Assembly (NCBI RefSeq): GCF_014697625.1
Contig: NZ_JACJSG010000004.1
Coordinates: forward strand, 1 to 64,000
Length of the DNA: 64,000 nt
Origin: Anabaena azotica FACHB-119
GTDB taxonomy: Bacteria; Cyanobacteriota; Cyanobacteriia; Cyanobacteriales; Nostocaceae
Direction of reading: 5' to 3'
Shown here: piece by piece, positions 55,561 through 64,000 of the stretch
Layout of the letters: the number at the start of each line of letters is the position of its first letter
Position numbering within the stretch: position 1 is the stretch's first letter
Program-made: the position numbers and the translations under genes
Notes under the pieces: generated by a model
Seen by the model: only the letters and a program-made list of their open reading frames with translations
What the model was told of the DNA's origin: nothing
Database searches by the model: none

Positions 55561-56292
55561 GTGAAACTCCGTGTTTTTACCCTTGTTGTTAGGCAATCGG
55601 CTAGAAAATGTACCATGTATCAAACACAAATAGAAAGCGTCTTGCAAGGTACGAGTTACAAGGATTGGGAATTTGCACTTATGCCCCATCCCTCTGCACA
55701 ATCCAAGTTCAAGCGTTGTTTGGATATTGTAGGTAGCTTGGTGGGGTTATTGATTTTGGCGATCGCCTTCGTACCAATTGCGATCGCCATAAAATTGGAT
55801 AGTCCAGGCCCAATCTTCTTTTCTCAAGAACGTTATGGTCTTCGGGGTCGTCCCTTCCACATCTGGAAGTTTCGCTCAATGGTGAATGATGCGGAAAAAC
55901 TGAAAAGCTTAGTAGATAATGAAGCTGACGGACTGATCTTTAAAAACAAAAATGATTTCCGTGTTACCAGAGTAGGACGCATCTTGCGTAGTACCAGCTT
56001 AGATGAACTGCCCCAATTCTGGAATGTGTTTATGGGTGATATGAGTTTGGTCGGAACACGTCCACCCACGGCTGATGAAGTAGCTAAATATAACAAGCGT
56101 CATTGGCAACGTTTGAATGTCAAGCCTGGTTTAACCGGAGAGTGGCAAGTTAACGGTCGTTCTCATGTGAAAGATTTTGAAAAAATAGTAGATTTAGATT
56201 TGCAATATCAAAATAATTGGCATCCACTATACGATTTACAACTGATTTTTAAAACGATTTACGTGATCCTTGGCAGAGTTGGAGCATTTTAA
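55561..56292 (+). CDS. Polyprenyl-phosphate sugar-1-phosphate transferase (bacterial sugar transferase)
   Basis: 243 residues from GTG 55561, or 225 from the ATG at 55615; a Shine-Dalgarno-like AGAGGAG favours the GTG. The PglC/WcaJ-type domain is clear: KRCLDIVGSLVGLLIL with the re-entrant helix, DSPGPIFFSQERYG, WKFRSM, TSLDELPQFWNVFMGDMSLVG (read as TSLDELPQFWNV then GDMSLVGTRPP), and VKPGLTGEWQVNGR. It starts glycan-repeat synthesis by putting a sugar phosphate on undecaprenyl phosphate, probably for exopolysaccharide. Confidence 0.9.
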   Translation: MKLRVFTLVVRQSARKCTMYQTQIESVLQGTSYKDWEFALMPHPSAQSKFKRCLDIVGSLVGLLILAIAFVPIAIAIKLDSPGPIFFSQERYGLRGRPFHIWKFRSMVNDAEKLKSLVDNEADGLIFKNKNDFRVTRVGRILRSTSLDELPQFWNVFMGDMSLVGTRPPTADEVAKYNKRHWQRLNVKPGLTGEWQVNGRSHVKDFEKIVDLDLQYQNNWHPLYDLQLIFKTIYVILGRVGAF

Positions 56293-56692
56293 AACAGTTA
56301 TCAGTTATCAGTCAGCCAGGGCGTATGGTGGGGGATAAACAAGCTCCTACCTACGCTTTCCACCAATTACTGTGGTGTTTCACTTTCGTTTTTACAGCAT
56401 ATTTTGGGTAAATTAGGTATAAGCGTAATACCCAAAACCATGTAGAGACGTTACATATAACGTCTCTACAGTATTTCACAAATAGCGACATTGCTTTAAC
56501 TGATACAGCATATTTCATCGGTACACAAGGGCGGGCAAGATGCCCACCCCACAAGACTTTTACCATTTATATCTGTACCTCATTTACCTACAAATTGCTG
56601 TAACTATTTACTGTTAGCTGTTAAATCATCGATTTAACACCACCCTATCTTGGCAAAGGCTGTCATAGGGTGGTGTTTTATGCCAGTCTTAA
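56293..56692. other. Intergenic region with three dispersed repeats
   Basis: 400 bp without a gene. It holds cagttat heptamers and the tatggtgggggataaa element (56297-56370), the 30-bp palindrome (56441-56470) and an accaccctatc...gatagggtggt-type inverted repeat (56639-56676) that may terminate the HupE-like gene. Confidence 0.75.
56441..56470. repeat. 30-bp dispersed palindrome (copy 3)
   Basis: TGTAGAGACGTTACA followed by a nearly complementary half; related to the copies at 28279-28308 and 34126-34155. Confidence 0.88.
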
Positions 56693-57310
56693 TCAAGTTG
56701 CTAAAAATACGATACCAATACTAGCTAGAGCAAAGCCAACAAAATGGGCAAGAGGTAAACTGTGAGAGTTGATTTTTCTGGCGGTGGTCGCCACTGTGTA
56801 GTGAGTGAAAGCCATACCTGATGTGTAGATAAGCGACGATGTTAGGTCAGTCCCAGTTATTGTGTGACCTGTAAGGTGGCCTTGAAACAAACCAGCGATC
56901 GCACCTAAAATAACCACAATCAACAAGTTTGAGCGATTGGGCGTGATTAACATAATACCAACAGCGAGAATAGAAACAGCGATCGCTATCTCTGCACTGG
57001 GTAAGTGGAACTGTAGTAAATGAGTAATTAAGCCTAAAACCGATGCTAATACAAAGGTGTTAGTGACGATAGCACCATGTACAAGACCAGCAGAGAACAA
57101 ACCAATAGCCAAGAGATTAACCAAACTATTCCAGTGCAGTACCGGGTCGGCAACTCCCCATAAACAGCCATCCCAGACATTAGAGATAGTATGCTGGAGT
57201 GGTAATCCACTCAAAGAGCTTAACAGACTAATTACTATCACAGATGCGATCGCTCCAACATGACGATGCTGTAATTTCCCCAACGTAGCAGGCTTAGAAG
57301 TAGAAGACAT
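56693..57310 (-). CDS. HupE/UreJ-like membrane protein
   Basis: 205 residues with about six membrane helices. It keeps a HupE-like arrangement: an early loop with DPVLHWNSLVNLLAIGLFSA, and FQGHLTGHTITGTD resembling the HGHLHG-type segment. HupE/UreJ proteins are nickel or cobalt uptake proteins; several metal-site His are in different positions here, so the call is tentative. No urease or hydrogenase gene is adjacent. Confidence 0.5.
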   Translation of the reverse strand: MSSTSKPATLGKLQHRHVGAIASVIVISLLSSLSGLPLQHTISNVWDGCLWGVADPVLHWNSLVNLLAIGLFSAGLVHGAIVTNTFVLASVLGLITHLLQFHLPSAEIAIAVSILAVGIMLITPNRSNLLIVVILGAIAGLFQGHLTGHTITGTDLTSSLIYTSGMAFTHYTVATTARKINSHSLPLAHFVGFALASIGIVFLAT

Positions 57311-57469
57311 TATTATGCACCATTAGTTTTTGAGGTAATATCAAATCCGACTAATTACTTACAATATGGTTGGTTGAATTACTAATGGGTAATTGTTTTC
57401 TACCATTACCCATTACCAGCCACCAAGATATGATAAGTGTTTAAGCGGACATCATATATAGCAGGGGAC

Positions 57470-57615
57470 CTGACTTTTCACGGCATCTAGAAGACCTCTC
57501 TCCAAACCTCTCTCCTACAACGAGAGAGGCTTTGATTTCTCCCCCTTCCCTCGTAGGGAAGGGGGCTGGGGGGTTAGGTCTGACGTTGGCTTTTCCACAT
57601 AACGTGAAAAGTTAG
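57470..57615. mobile_element. 146-bp MITE with CTGACTTTTCACG ends (copy C), 10-bp target duplication
   Basis: Ends CTGACTTTTCACG and CGTGAAAAGTTAG (one mismatch). Flanked by the perfect repeat agcaggggac at 57460-57469 and 57616-57625. It lies between the HupE-like gene and the truncated sensor gene. Confidence 0.92.
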
Positions 57616-57745
57616 AGCAGGGGACAGGTGATAGGTGACTCTTTACAGGGCTGAAAGCCTTTGAAACCAAAGGTTTTAAGATTGTATGATGTCCTAACCT
57701 ATCACACAACTGCTGTAATTTATACTTCCCTAGTAGTTAGGCAAA

Positions 57746-58741
57746 CTAACACTGCAAATAAATCTGCTTGATTAGGCAAAACGCCGTAGAAACACCCACA
57801 TATCTAAAGAAAATTGTCCAGATTTCTATGAGTTGTTTAGAATAACAACTAATTTTTGGTAAATTGCCGTATTCCTTAATTATCTCAATCGCTGGGTATT
57901 TACCTTGACCTTTTAAGCGATTTTGCAATAGTAATAATGTAGAATCAATACTTTGGTGAATATCTACTTTTTTTATTTCAGCTTCATCTAATCGAGAAAA
58001 TTTTCGTAAATATATAATTACCTCTCGAATCCTTGTTGCTCCAATTGCGATTGAAGATAATATCTTTTGTATATCTTCTTGAATAAAATCGATATCAAAT
58101 TCTTGAATATAAGTTTGAATCGCTGATGTTGGTTGGGGATATTGTTCCTTGTAAAGCGCAATTAACCCTAATAAATTTTGCACATATTCCTGAGCAAAAT
58201 GAATATTGCCATAGATGAAGTTAGTTGGATTATTAATTTCGTAGGCGATACCGGAAACTAACTTAACCAGAGAGGAAATTTTCTCAGTTTGAATGAGTTG
58301 CGCTTGTGTATTTTCTAGATTTTCTAAAGTTGCTTTGAGTTCAGCATTACTAGCCGCCAATTGAGCAGGACTGGGTAAAGCTAGTGCTTGGGGAATTATC
58401 GGTACTAAAACCATAGCTGTATAAACCGATAATAAAGCTGTAATAGCTTTGATACTGCCAGATAACCAGTAAGTTGGATGCCAAATTGTCCAGATTTCCA
58501 TTATGTGGGTTGTACCGCAGGAGACAATAAAAGCTCCAAATAACAGCAGTATGTTTTTGAAAGGTAAATCCTTGCGTTTGTGGGCAAAATAAATCAGACT
58601 GATGGGGATTGAATAATAAGCAAGAGCAATCAAAGAGTCTGAGAGGATGTTTAACCACAATAAACTAGGTTTCCAAAGGTAACAATGCCCATACGGAATG
58701 AATAAGCCGTCTGTAAAAAATTGTTGTATGAATTCAAGCAT
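57746..58741 (-). pseudogene. Ethylene-receptor-like sensor, truncated, phospho-acceptor His lost
   Basis: 331 residues. The N-terminal three-helix domain keeps all the copper/ethylene-site residues of plant ETR1 at a constant offset of ten: Asp35, Tyr42, Pro46, Ile72, Cys75, His79 (ETR1 Asp25, Tyr32, Pro36, Ile62, Cys65, His69). A coiled linker leads to a HisKA-type segment, but the H-box reads GIAYEINNP: the phospho-acceptor His is Tyr167 (codon at 58241-58243). The protein then ends at about residue 305-331 in unrelated sequence, with no HATPase domain. It could be a dying gene or a ligand-binding partner without kinase activity. The frame itself has no stop before that. Confidence 0.8.
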
Positions 58742-58827
58742 TAATTTCTAAAAGTATGAATATTTTCGAGTTGGTGTTTACCAAAAAGTATACTCATAAG
58801 AGCGGAAATATGCCTAGATGGAAAATA

Positions 58828-60579
58828 CTAATTTAGTAATTCTTCTACTTGATGCTGACTCCACAATTTTCTGTAAAGACCTTCTTTCTGCACTAGTTCT
58901 AAGTGATTACCCATCTGGACAATTTTGCCTTTATCCATGACAAAAATCCGGTCAGCTACCGCCGCAGCCGAAAGTTGGTGAGTGATGAAAACTACTGTTT
59001 TACGTTCAGTGCCATGAGAAAGATTATTGAGGATTTGGGTAGCTGTTTGATTGTCTACACTTGAGAGGGCATCATCTAAGATTAAGACCGGAGCATTGAC
59101 TAACATTGCTCTAGCTAATGCGGTGCGTTGCCTTTGCCCACCAGAGAGGGTAATACCACGTTCGCCCACAATGGTTTCATATTGTTGAGGAAAGTTAATG
59201 ATTTCTGGATGAATTTGGGCAACTTTAGCCACGTACTCGACATTTTCCATTGGGCTGACTGGATCGCCATAACGAATGTTATTTTTAATGGTGGTACTAA
59301 ATAAGAAGCTTTCTTGAGGAACGTAGGCGATCGCGCTACGTAAATCTGCTATGGCTACCTTAGTAATATCCAACCCATCTAAAAATAACTGTCCTGGTTC
59401 AATTTCCAATAATCTAGGCAAAGCATTGGCTAAAGTGGACTTACCCGAACCGATAGCCCCGACAATAGCCACGGTTTCACCAGGGTTAATGGTAAAGTTC
59501 ACTTTGTCTAAAGCTGGAGTTTCCGCCCCTGGATAAGTGTAACTGAGATTTTTAGCTGTTAATTCCCCTTTGACTTCTGCCAAGGGTAGATTGATGGCTT
59601 CTTCTGCATCTTGAATTTTAGCTTTAACGCTGAGGATAGATTCTAAACGATCCACACTCACCTCACCTCGTTGGTAAGTGGAAATAGTAAAGCCCAAAAG
59701 CGCCGTAGGAAATGCTAAACGTTCTATATATAATAAAAGTGCCAAAAAATCCCCAACAAGCAAGGTTCCCTCAGCAATTCGTGATGTTCCCAACCAGATA
59801 ATCACCAGTGAACTCAAACTGGCTAAACCACCAATTAAAGGAAACAGAGTATTACGAGTTCTGGCTAGTTCCAAGTTAGCTGTTAATAACTTTTGATTCT
59901 GCACGTCAAAAGCCCGACGCTCGTTTTCTTCTTGGGCGTAAATTTTAATTAAAGCAATACCACTAATATCTTCCTGAATTAGTTCACTAATATCAGACAG
60001 TTGTTCTTGTACCAACGCCTGTTGTCGCCGTAAATGATTACTAAATAAATTTACTAAAACGAACATAAAAGGATAGACAGCCAAAGCTGCTATTGTCAAA
60101 TCCACACTAATTCTCAGCATGACTGGCAGTGTGAGAGTATAGGCAAATAAAGTATTTGCTAAACTTAATACTGCAAAACCTAACAATCGTCTGACATTAT
60201 CTACATCGCTGGTAGCTCTGCTGATTAAATCGCCTATACTATTGCTAGCAAAATAAGCAGGCTCTAGCTTAAGTAAATGTTCAAAAATACGTTGCTTCAG
60301 GTCAAATTCTACTTGTCTACCTACACCAAATAACCAAATCCGCGAAGCCATGCGGATGAGTAACATAGCCGAACTCAGCAAAATAATCACAACTACATAA
60401 TGTAGTACTTGATTCCAACTAAACTGAGTAGAAAGTTTATCAACACAAGACCGGATCAACCAAGGAATATAAACACCCAGCCCATTGACAGACAACAAAG
60501 CTAGGATGCCCAATGTCGCATCGCGCCAATGGGGGCGCAAATAAGCAGCAAGTTTAGCAATTCGTTGAGTTTTTGCCAT
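58828..60579 (-). CDS. ABC exporter, fused membrane and ATPase domains
   Basis: 583 residues from the ATG giving MAKTQRIAK; the longer frame is translated repeat. Six membrane helices (about 30-310) are followed by an ABC ATPase with VAIVGAIGSGKSTLAN (Walker A), ITLSGGQRQRTALARA and VLILDDALSSVD. It is an MsbA/MDR-type half-transporter; lipid, peptide or drug export are all possible. It starts after the STRR-like ggggactgggg repeats at 60590-60640. Confidence 0.92.
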   Translation of the reverse strand: MAKTQRIAKLAAYLRPHWRDATLGILALLSVNGLGVYIPWLIRSCVDKLSTQFSWNQVLHYVVVIILLSSAMLLIRMASRIWLFGVGRQVEFDLKQRIFEHLLKLEPAYFASNSIGDLISRATSDVDNVRRLLGFAVLSLANTLFAYTLTLPVMLRISVDLTIAALAVYPFMFVLVNLFSNHLRRQQALVQEQLSDISELIQEDISGIALIKIYAQEENERRAFDVQNQKLLTANLELARTRNTLFPLIGGLASLSSLVIIWLGTSRIAEGTLLVGDFLALLLYIERLAFPTALLGFTISTYQRGEVSVDRLESILSVKAKIQDAEEAINLPLAEVKGELTAKNLSYTYPGAETPALDKVNFTINPGETVAIVGAIGSGKSTLANALPRLLEIEPGQLFLDGLDITKVAIADLRSAIAYVPQESFLFSTTIKNNIRYGDPVSPMENVEYVAKVAQIHPEIINFPQQYETIVGERGITLSGGQRQRTALARAMLVNAPVLILDDALSSVDNQTATQILNNLSHGTERKTVVFITHQLSAAAVADRIFVMDKGKIVQMGNHLELVQKEGLYRKLWSQHQVEELLN

Positions 60580-60589
60580 GATGGGGGGT

Positions 60590-60672
60590 TGGGGACTGGG
60601 GACTGGGGACTGGGGGTTGGGGGAGCAGGGGAGCAGGGGAGAAAAACTGTCAACTGTCAACTGTCAACTGCC
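60590..60672. repeat. ggggactgggg and ctgtcaa repeats
   Basis: Three gggactgg-type units, ggggagca units and three ctgtcaa heptamers directly upstream of the ABC exporter start; promoter likely beyond them. Confidence 0.85.
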
Positions 60673-60822
60673 TTTTTCTAGCCCCTAGCCCCTATTCCTG
60701 TTTTAAGATACTTACAGCAGATTGCAGGTGAATGAGGTACAACTTACCCAAAAGTTATGTACCAACAGACTTTCCCGCCTGTTCCCTGTTAAGAGTTCCC
60801 TGTTCCCTGCTGTATTTTACAC

Positions 60823-61518
60823 TTATGCCTGACGACCACGTAAGAAAAAGTAAACTTGATTGAGGTAACTTTCCCAGACTTGGGTTGTCAGTTGTAGTGT
60901 TGTGGCACTAGGCACAAAGTCTTCTAGACGTAGCCCTCGCTCTTGAATTTGTTGAGGATTTTGTAACAGATAGGGTGGAATGCTATTCAAAGGGTTGAAT
61001 GCTATGGTTGTCCGTCCTAGTTCTGGGGTTGGTAGTATAGTATCGCCAACAATATCGGCAACTGGTGTTTGGTTGGTAGTTTGTGCCAAAGCTATTGTTG
61101 TTGTCGATGGGGCTGCTGACAATAATTGATAACTGGGAATAACCGCGCCTGTAGCCAATGGCGCTCTGATTAAGAAGTAGGCGATCGCTGGCGTACTTGA
61201 CAATAGTAAAATTGTCAATGCCCAACCTACTAGATATCCTCCGGGTTTATCTATGCCACCACCTTTAATTCTTTGGGCCGCAAAAATCATCATCAATACC
61301 GCCGCCCCTAAAGGTTTGAGTGGGAAAGAGATTAATCGCCATAAAGATGCCACAGCTGGTTCGTTGGGATTAATGAACGATAAAGCTATGACTATCAACA
61401 CAATCACTAGAATTAATCTGCCGACAAAACTACCGGAAGGATAGAATCGCTGAAACAGAGCAAATACGATAGTACCAATCAGTAACCACAGCAGTACTCG
61501 GCTTAACAGTAAAAACAT
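60823..61518 (-). CDS. Conserved membrane protein of unknown function
   Basis: 231 residues. Four hydrophobic helices (about 3-22, 32-50, 70-85, 93-116) are followed by a Thr/Pro-rich soluble tail with no recognised motif. The layout resembles the N-terminus of cyanobacterial YdcF-type proteins, but their DUF218 domain is not present; this may be a shortened relative. Stands alone on the minus strand. Confidence 0.65.
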   Translation of the reverse strand: MFLLLSRVLLWLLIGTIVFALFQRFYPSGSFVGRLILVIVLIVIALSFINPNEPAVASLWRLISFPLKPLGAAVLMMIFAAQRIKGGGIDKPGGYLVGWALTILLLSSTPAIAYFLIRAPLATGAVIPSYQLLSAAPSTTTIALAQTTNQTPVADIVGDTILPTPELGRTTIAFNPLNSIPPYLLQNPQQIQERGLRLEDFVPSATTLQLTTQVWESYLNQVYFFLRGRQA

Positions 61519-61763
61519 AGATTTACCTCAAATCTCCTTTTGCAGTGAGCCTAGAGGTTTTGCGAAGTGGATTTATTTTAGCGTCAACTGTAATTGCAGC
61601 ATTTGACATAAAATACTTCAACCCTCACACAAAAGACCACCGTCGTAGTGATTTTAGTGCAAATTTTCGTCACTGCGCTCAATATTTATAATTTTCGAGA
61701 TTAGTAATGGGGTACACCATTAAATTAAATTAATTGAGTAGTTGTTACTCAAAAGGAAAAACT

Positions 61764-62762
61764 ATGTCGCCTGGAAAGCCCAGCATTTTGGTAACGGGGG
61801 GAGCAGGATATATCGGTTCACACACTGTACTGGCTCTCAAGCAAGCAGGTTATGACGTGGTGATACTAGATAATTTGGTTTACGGACACCGTGATCTAGT
61901 AGAAAAGGTTTTGCAAGTAGAACTGATAGTAGGGGATACAGGCGATCGCCCTTTGTTAGATGATTTATTTCAGTCCCGTCATTTTGATGCAGTGATGCAC
62001 TTTTCCGCCTATGCTTATGTAGGCGAATCTGTAAGTGACCCTGCTAAATACTACCGCAATAATGTTTTAGGGACATTAACACTCTTAGAAGCGATGCTAG
62101 CTGCTTCAATTAATAAGTTTGTCTTTTCTTCCACTTGTGCCACCTATGGAGTACCGACAGTTGTCCCCATTCCCGAAGATCATCCCCAAAACCCCATTAA
62201 TCCTTATGGTGCGACTAAGTTGATGGTGGAGCGGATTCTGTCGGATTTTGATGTGGCTTACGGTTTGAAATCTGTACGTTTCCGTTATTTTAATGCGGCT
62301 GGTGCTAATCCCGATGGTTTATTAGGTGAGGATCACAACCCTGAAACTCATTTAATACCCCTCGTTTTATTAACAGCCTTGGGTAAACGCAAATCAATTT
62401 CTATTTTTGGTACTGATTACCCGACAGCAGATGGCACTTGTATTCGGGATTATATCCACGTTAATGACTTAGCTGATGCCCATATTTTAGGGCTGGAATA
62501 TTTATTGAAGGGGGGAGATAGCGAAGTCTTTAACTTGGGTAATGGGCAAGGTTTCTCTGTGAGGGAAGTGATTGCAGCTGCCGAACAAGTGACAGGATTA
62601 CCCGTAGCTGTGGAAGAAAGCGATCGCCGTCCCGGAGATCCTCCCAGCCTGATTGGTAGTGGTGAGAAAGCCAGAAACATCCTTGGCTGGCAACCGCAAT
62701 ACACATCAATCAAAGATATCGTTTCTCATGCCTGGCAGTGGCATCAGAAGCGGCATCAATAG
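61764..62762 (+). CDS. galE: UDP-glucose 4-epimerase
   Basis: 332 residues from the ATG at 61764, preceded by AAAAGGA; the longer frame adds ten residues. NAD-binding VTGGAGYIGSHTVLALKQ, catalytic Ser in FSSTCATYG and YxxxK in NPYGATKLMVE, plus RYFNAAGA and DGTCIRDYIHVNDLA. It interconverts UDP-glucose and UDP-galactose for surface glycans and glycolipids. Ends with a normal C-terminus. Confidence 0.94.
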   Translation: MSPGKPSILVTGGAGYIGSHTVLALKQAGYDVVILDNLVYGHRDLVEKVLQVELIVGDTGDRPLLDDLFQSRHFDAVMHFSAYAYVGESVSDPAKYYRNNVLGTLTLLEAMLAASINKFVFSSTCATYGVPTVVPIPEDHPQNPINPYGATKLMVERILSDFDVAYGLKSVRFRYFNAAGANPDGLLGEDHNPETHLIPLVLLTALGKRKSISIFGTDYPTADGTCIRDYIHVNDLADAHILGLEYLLKGGDSEVFNLGNGQGFSVREVIAAAEQVTGLPVAVEESDRRPGDPPSLIGSGEKARNILGWQPQYTSIKDIVSHAWQWHQKRHQ

Positions 62763-62774
62763 ATGGATAAGTAG

Positions 62775-62838
62775 GTAGGGGACGGGTTTAACGAGTGAAA
62801 TCTGTGGTAGATTAAATAATTAATCAACCCGTCCCTCA
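62775..62838. repeat. Dispersed palindromic repeat, GTAGGGGCGGGTT family (copy 4)
   Basis: GTAGGGGACGGGTT at one end and AACCCGTCCCTCATC at the other, with the AT-rich middle expected of the family. The right arm encodes the last six residues of the Rpn-type gene on the minus strand. Confidence 0.8.
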
Positions 62839-63683
62839 TCTAATACGGTGAACCAATTTTCTAAATCGGCTAAATTCTGAAAATCTAACAACGCTTCACC
62901 CAGATTTTCTAATTGTTCTAAAGGTAGAGTTTCGATTTGTAACAGCGTTGCTTGGGGTAATTCTCCAACGCGACGGGTAAGTTGACGAAGAATGAGCGAT
63001 CGCTCTCGCTGTTCACCGCGCTGTTCACCGCGCTGTTCACCGCGCTGTTCACCTTCAGCTAAAATTTCTTGATAAATCACCGATTCGCGCATCATACCCT
63101 CCCGAAATATCTGTCGAATCAAGTCTTTATCGTATTTTAACCCCGCCAAGATTTGGGTGTATGTGGAAATATCCGGTCTTTGTTCTGGATCAAGTTGATT
63201 GACTCGCTCTACTACTTGTTGCAATAAGGCTTGGGGTTGGGTTGTTGCTGCTAATGGTGCTAATGGCAACAACGCCTCGTTATTGAGGAAGATTTCGGGG
63301 TTTTCCTCCCACATACAAATTACCCGATATTCGTGACGGGTGTTTTCCACATGAAAAACTGTTTCAATAACTGTCCCTGGTGCGGGGGGAAGTAATAATA
63401 CTACGACTTGCGTTATTGGTAGACGATACAAACGATACAACCTCACCCAATAATCAAGCATCCGTAGGGGTAAGGGTGGTGTGGATTCGAGTTTGGTTTG
63501 AAATTCCAGGTGGAGAATACGTTGTTCTAGCTGTAGGAATGTCACATAATCTGCACGTATTGGTTCAATGCTCAATTCGGTTTTGAGGACTTTGGCGCTC
63601 CTTTGGGGAGTCCCTAATACCCAACTGGCAAAAGTTTCAGGGTGCTTTTCTGATAGGAGTTTACACAGGTTATCAAACGACAT
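62820..63683 (-). CDS. Rpn-family PD-(D/E)XK nuclease-like protein (DUF4351-type tail)
   Basis: 287 residues. The nuclease-like core is at about 1-150 with the strand ILHLEFQTKLES (motif E-x-Q) and PITQVVVLLLPP. A middle helical part follows. A (GEQR)4 low-complexity stretch at about 211-226 comes before a DUF4351-type helical tail (LRQLTRRVGELPQATLLQIETL in parts). Cyanobacteria have many such genes. The last residues DEGRVD are encoded by a dispersed palindromic repeat. Confidence 0.83.
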   Translation of the reverse strand: MSFDNLCKLLSEKHPETFASWVLGTPQRSAKVLKTELSIEPIRADYVTFLQLEQRILHLEFQTKLESTPPLPLRMLDYWVRLYRLYRLPITQVVVLLLPPAPGTVIETVFHVENTRHEYRVICMWEENPEIFLNNEALLPLAPLAATTQPQALLQQVVERVNQLDPEQRPDISTYTQILAGLKYDKDLIRQIFREGMMRESVIYQEILAEGEQRGEQRGEQRGEQRERSLILRQLTRRVGELPQATLLQIETLPLEQLENLGEALLDFQNLADLENWFTVLDEGRVD

Positions 63684-63686
63684 TAA

Positions 63687-64000
63687 TTATCTCTTTTTGT
63701 TTTGCCAAATTGCGAATACTGTACCCAAGATGGCGACAATGGGAATTGCGATCGCCCACAATGGTATCGAGTTAGATTCAGTCTCTACGGCAACTGATTG
63801 ATTATTGTTGACATTTTGATTATTTTGTGTATCAACTCTATTTCCGGCGGCTACAGTGACTTCAAATTTAAATTCAAATGGTTTGAAGTTCGCCCCACTT
63901 GTGGGTTTACCACTTAGCTGTAGCTGATAAATTCCTGGTTTGGGAAAGGTAATATCTGCACCTGGTATTCCCTGATAAATTTCAGCATTCACAGGTTTTA
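63687..64000 (-). CDS. Single-helix-anchored protein, C-terminal part (5' end outside window)
   Basis: The frame is open to the right edge, so the GTG at 63992 is probably not the start. The visible part has a beta-rich segment (PGADITFPKPGIYQLQLSG; FEFKFEVTVAAG), an Asn/Gln-rich linker and a final membrane helix (about IPLWAIAIPIVAILGTVFAI) followed by a basic end. The strand pattern fits a periplasmic Ig-like domain. The stop is three bases before the Rpn-type start, so they may be in one transcript. Confidence 0.6.
   Translation of the reverse strand, partial: KPVNAEIYQGIPGADITFPKPGIYQLQLSGKPTSGANFKPFEFKFEVTVAAGNRVDTQNNQNVNNNQSVAVETESNSIPLWAIAIPIVAILGTVFAIWQNKKR

Overview
This window is chromosomal DNA of a filamentous, heterocystous-type cyanobacterium of the Nostoc/Anabaena group (Nostocales). 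The evidence is: cytochrome b6f genes petB and petD beside a D1-type carboxyl-terminal protease; a cyanobacterial ferredoxin-dependent nitrate assimilation operon; a Ycf37-like TPR protein; very frequent GCGATCGC (HIP1) octamers; and many 7-bp tandem repeats (cagttat, gactatt, ggactat and similar) between genes, which are typical of Nostoc genomes.

Layout. 1-713: right end of an IS4-type insertion sequence. 960-5750: Ycf37-like protein, a family-3 solute-binding protein, rplT-rpmI, and two cell-wall proteins (SH3b plus peptidoglycan-binding repeats; M23 peptidase). 7081-12070: a zinc-ribbon protein with a two-domain partner, glpK, a DJ-1/PfpI protein, narM and a PsiE-like membrane protein. 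12713-23492: the nitrate locus on the minus strand, in transcription order nirA-nrtA-nrtB-nrtC-nrtD-nrtP-like-narB, with a good NtcA site upstream of nirA. It encodes an ABC nitrate transporter and a major-facilitator nitrate transporter in one operon. Hairpin-forming dispersed repeats sit in several operon gaps, and an IS605-type remnant forms the narB stop. 24179-29124: Rieske protein, HEAT protein, dapB, membrane protein, cobH, TPM-domain protein. 29313-35695: an accessory region with a Uma2-type nuclease, a large NACHT NTPase with thirteen nearly identical 34-residue HEAT-like repeats, an orphan HicB-like protein, a small protein paired with an HNH nuclease, and an unknown helical protein. 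This is the best candidate for a defence-type system. 35700-36340 is a nest of repeats and two MITEs. 36341-48776: small envelope-type proteins, site-2 protease, MBL protein, ctpA divergent from petB-petD, an IS605-type right end without transposase, an anti-sigma-type kinase, GDP-mannose dehydratase, glycosyltransferase and a zinc-ribbon protein. 49026-63992: lytic transglycosylase, degenerate helicase-like protein, M48 peptidase, sugar transferase, HupE-like protein, a truncated ethylene-receptor-like sensor with its phospho-acceptor His changed to Tyr, ABC exporter, galE, an Rpn-type nuclease and a protein cut by the right edge.

A general theme is heavy repeat activity. There are at least five dispersed palindromic or MITE families. 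One of about 145 bp has three copies, each with a perfect 10-bp target duplication. Several repeats have become the last codons of neighbouring genes (narB, nrtP-like, cobH, the glycosyltransferase, the Rpn-type gene) or have entered a coding sequence (the helicase-like gene).
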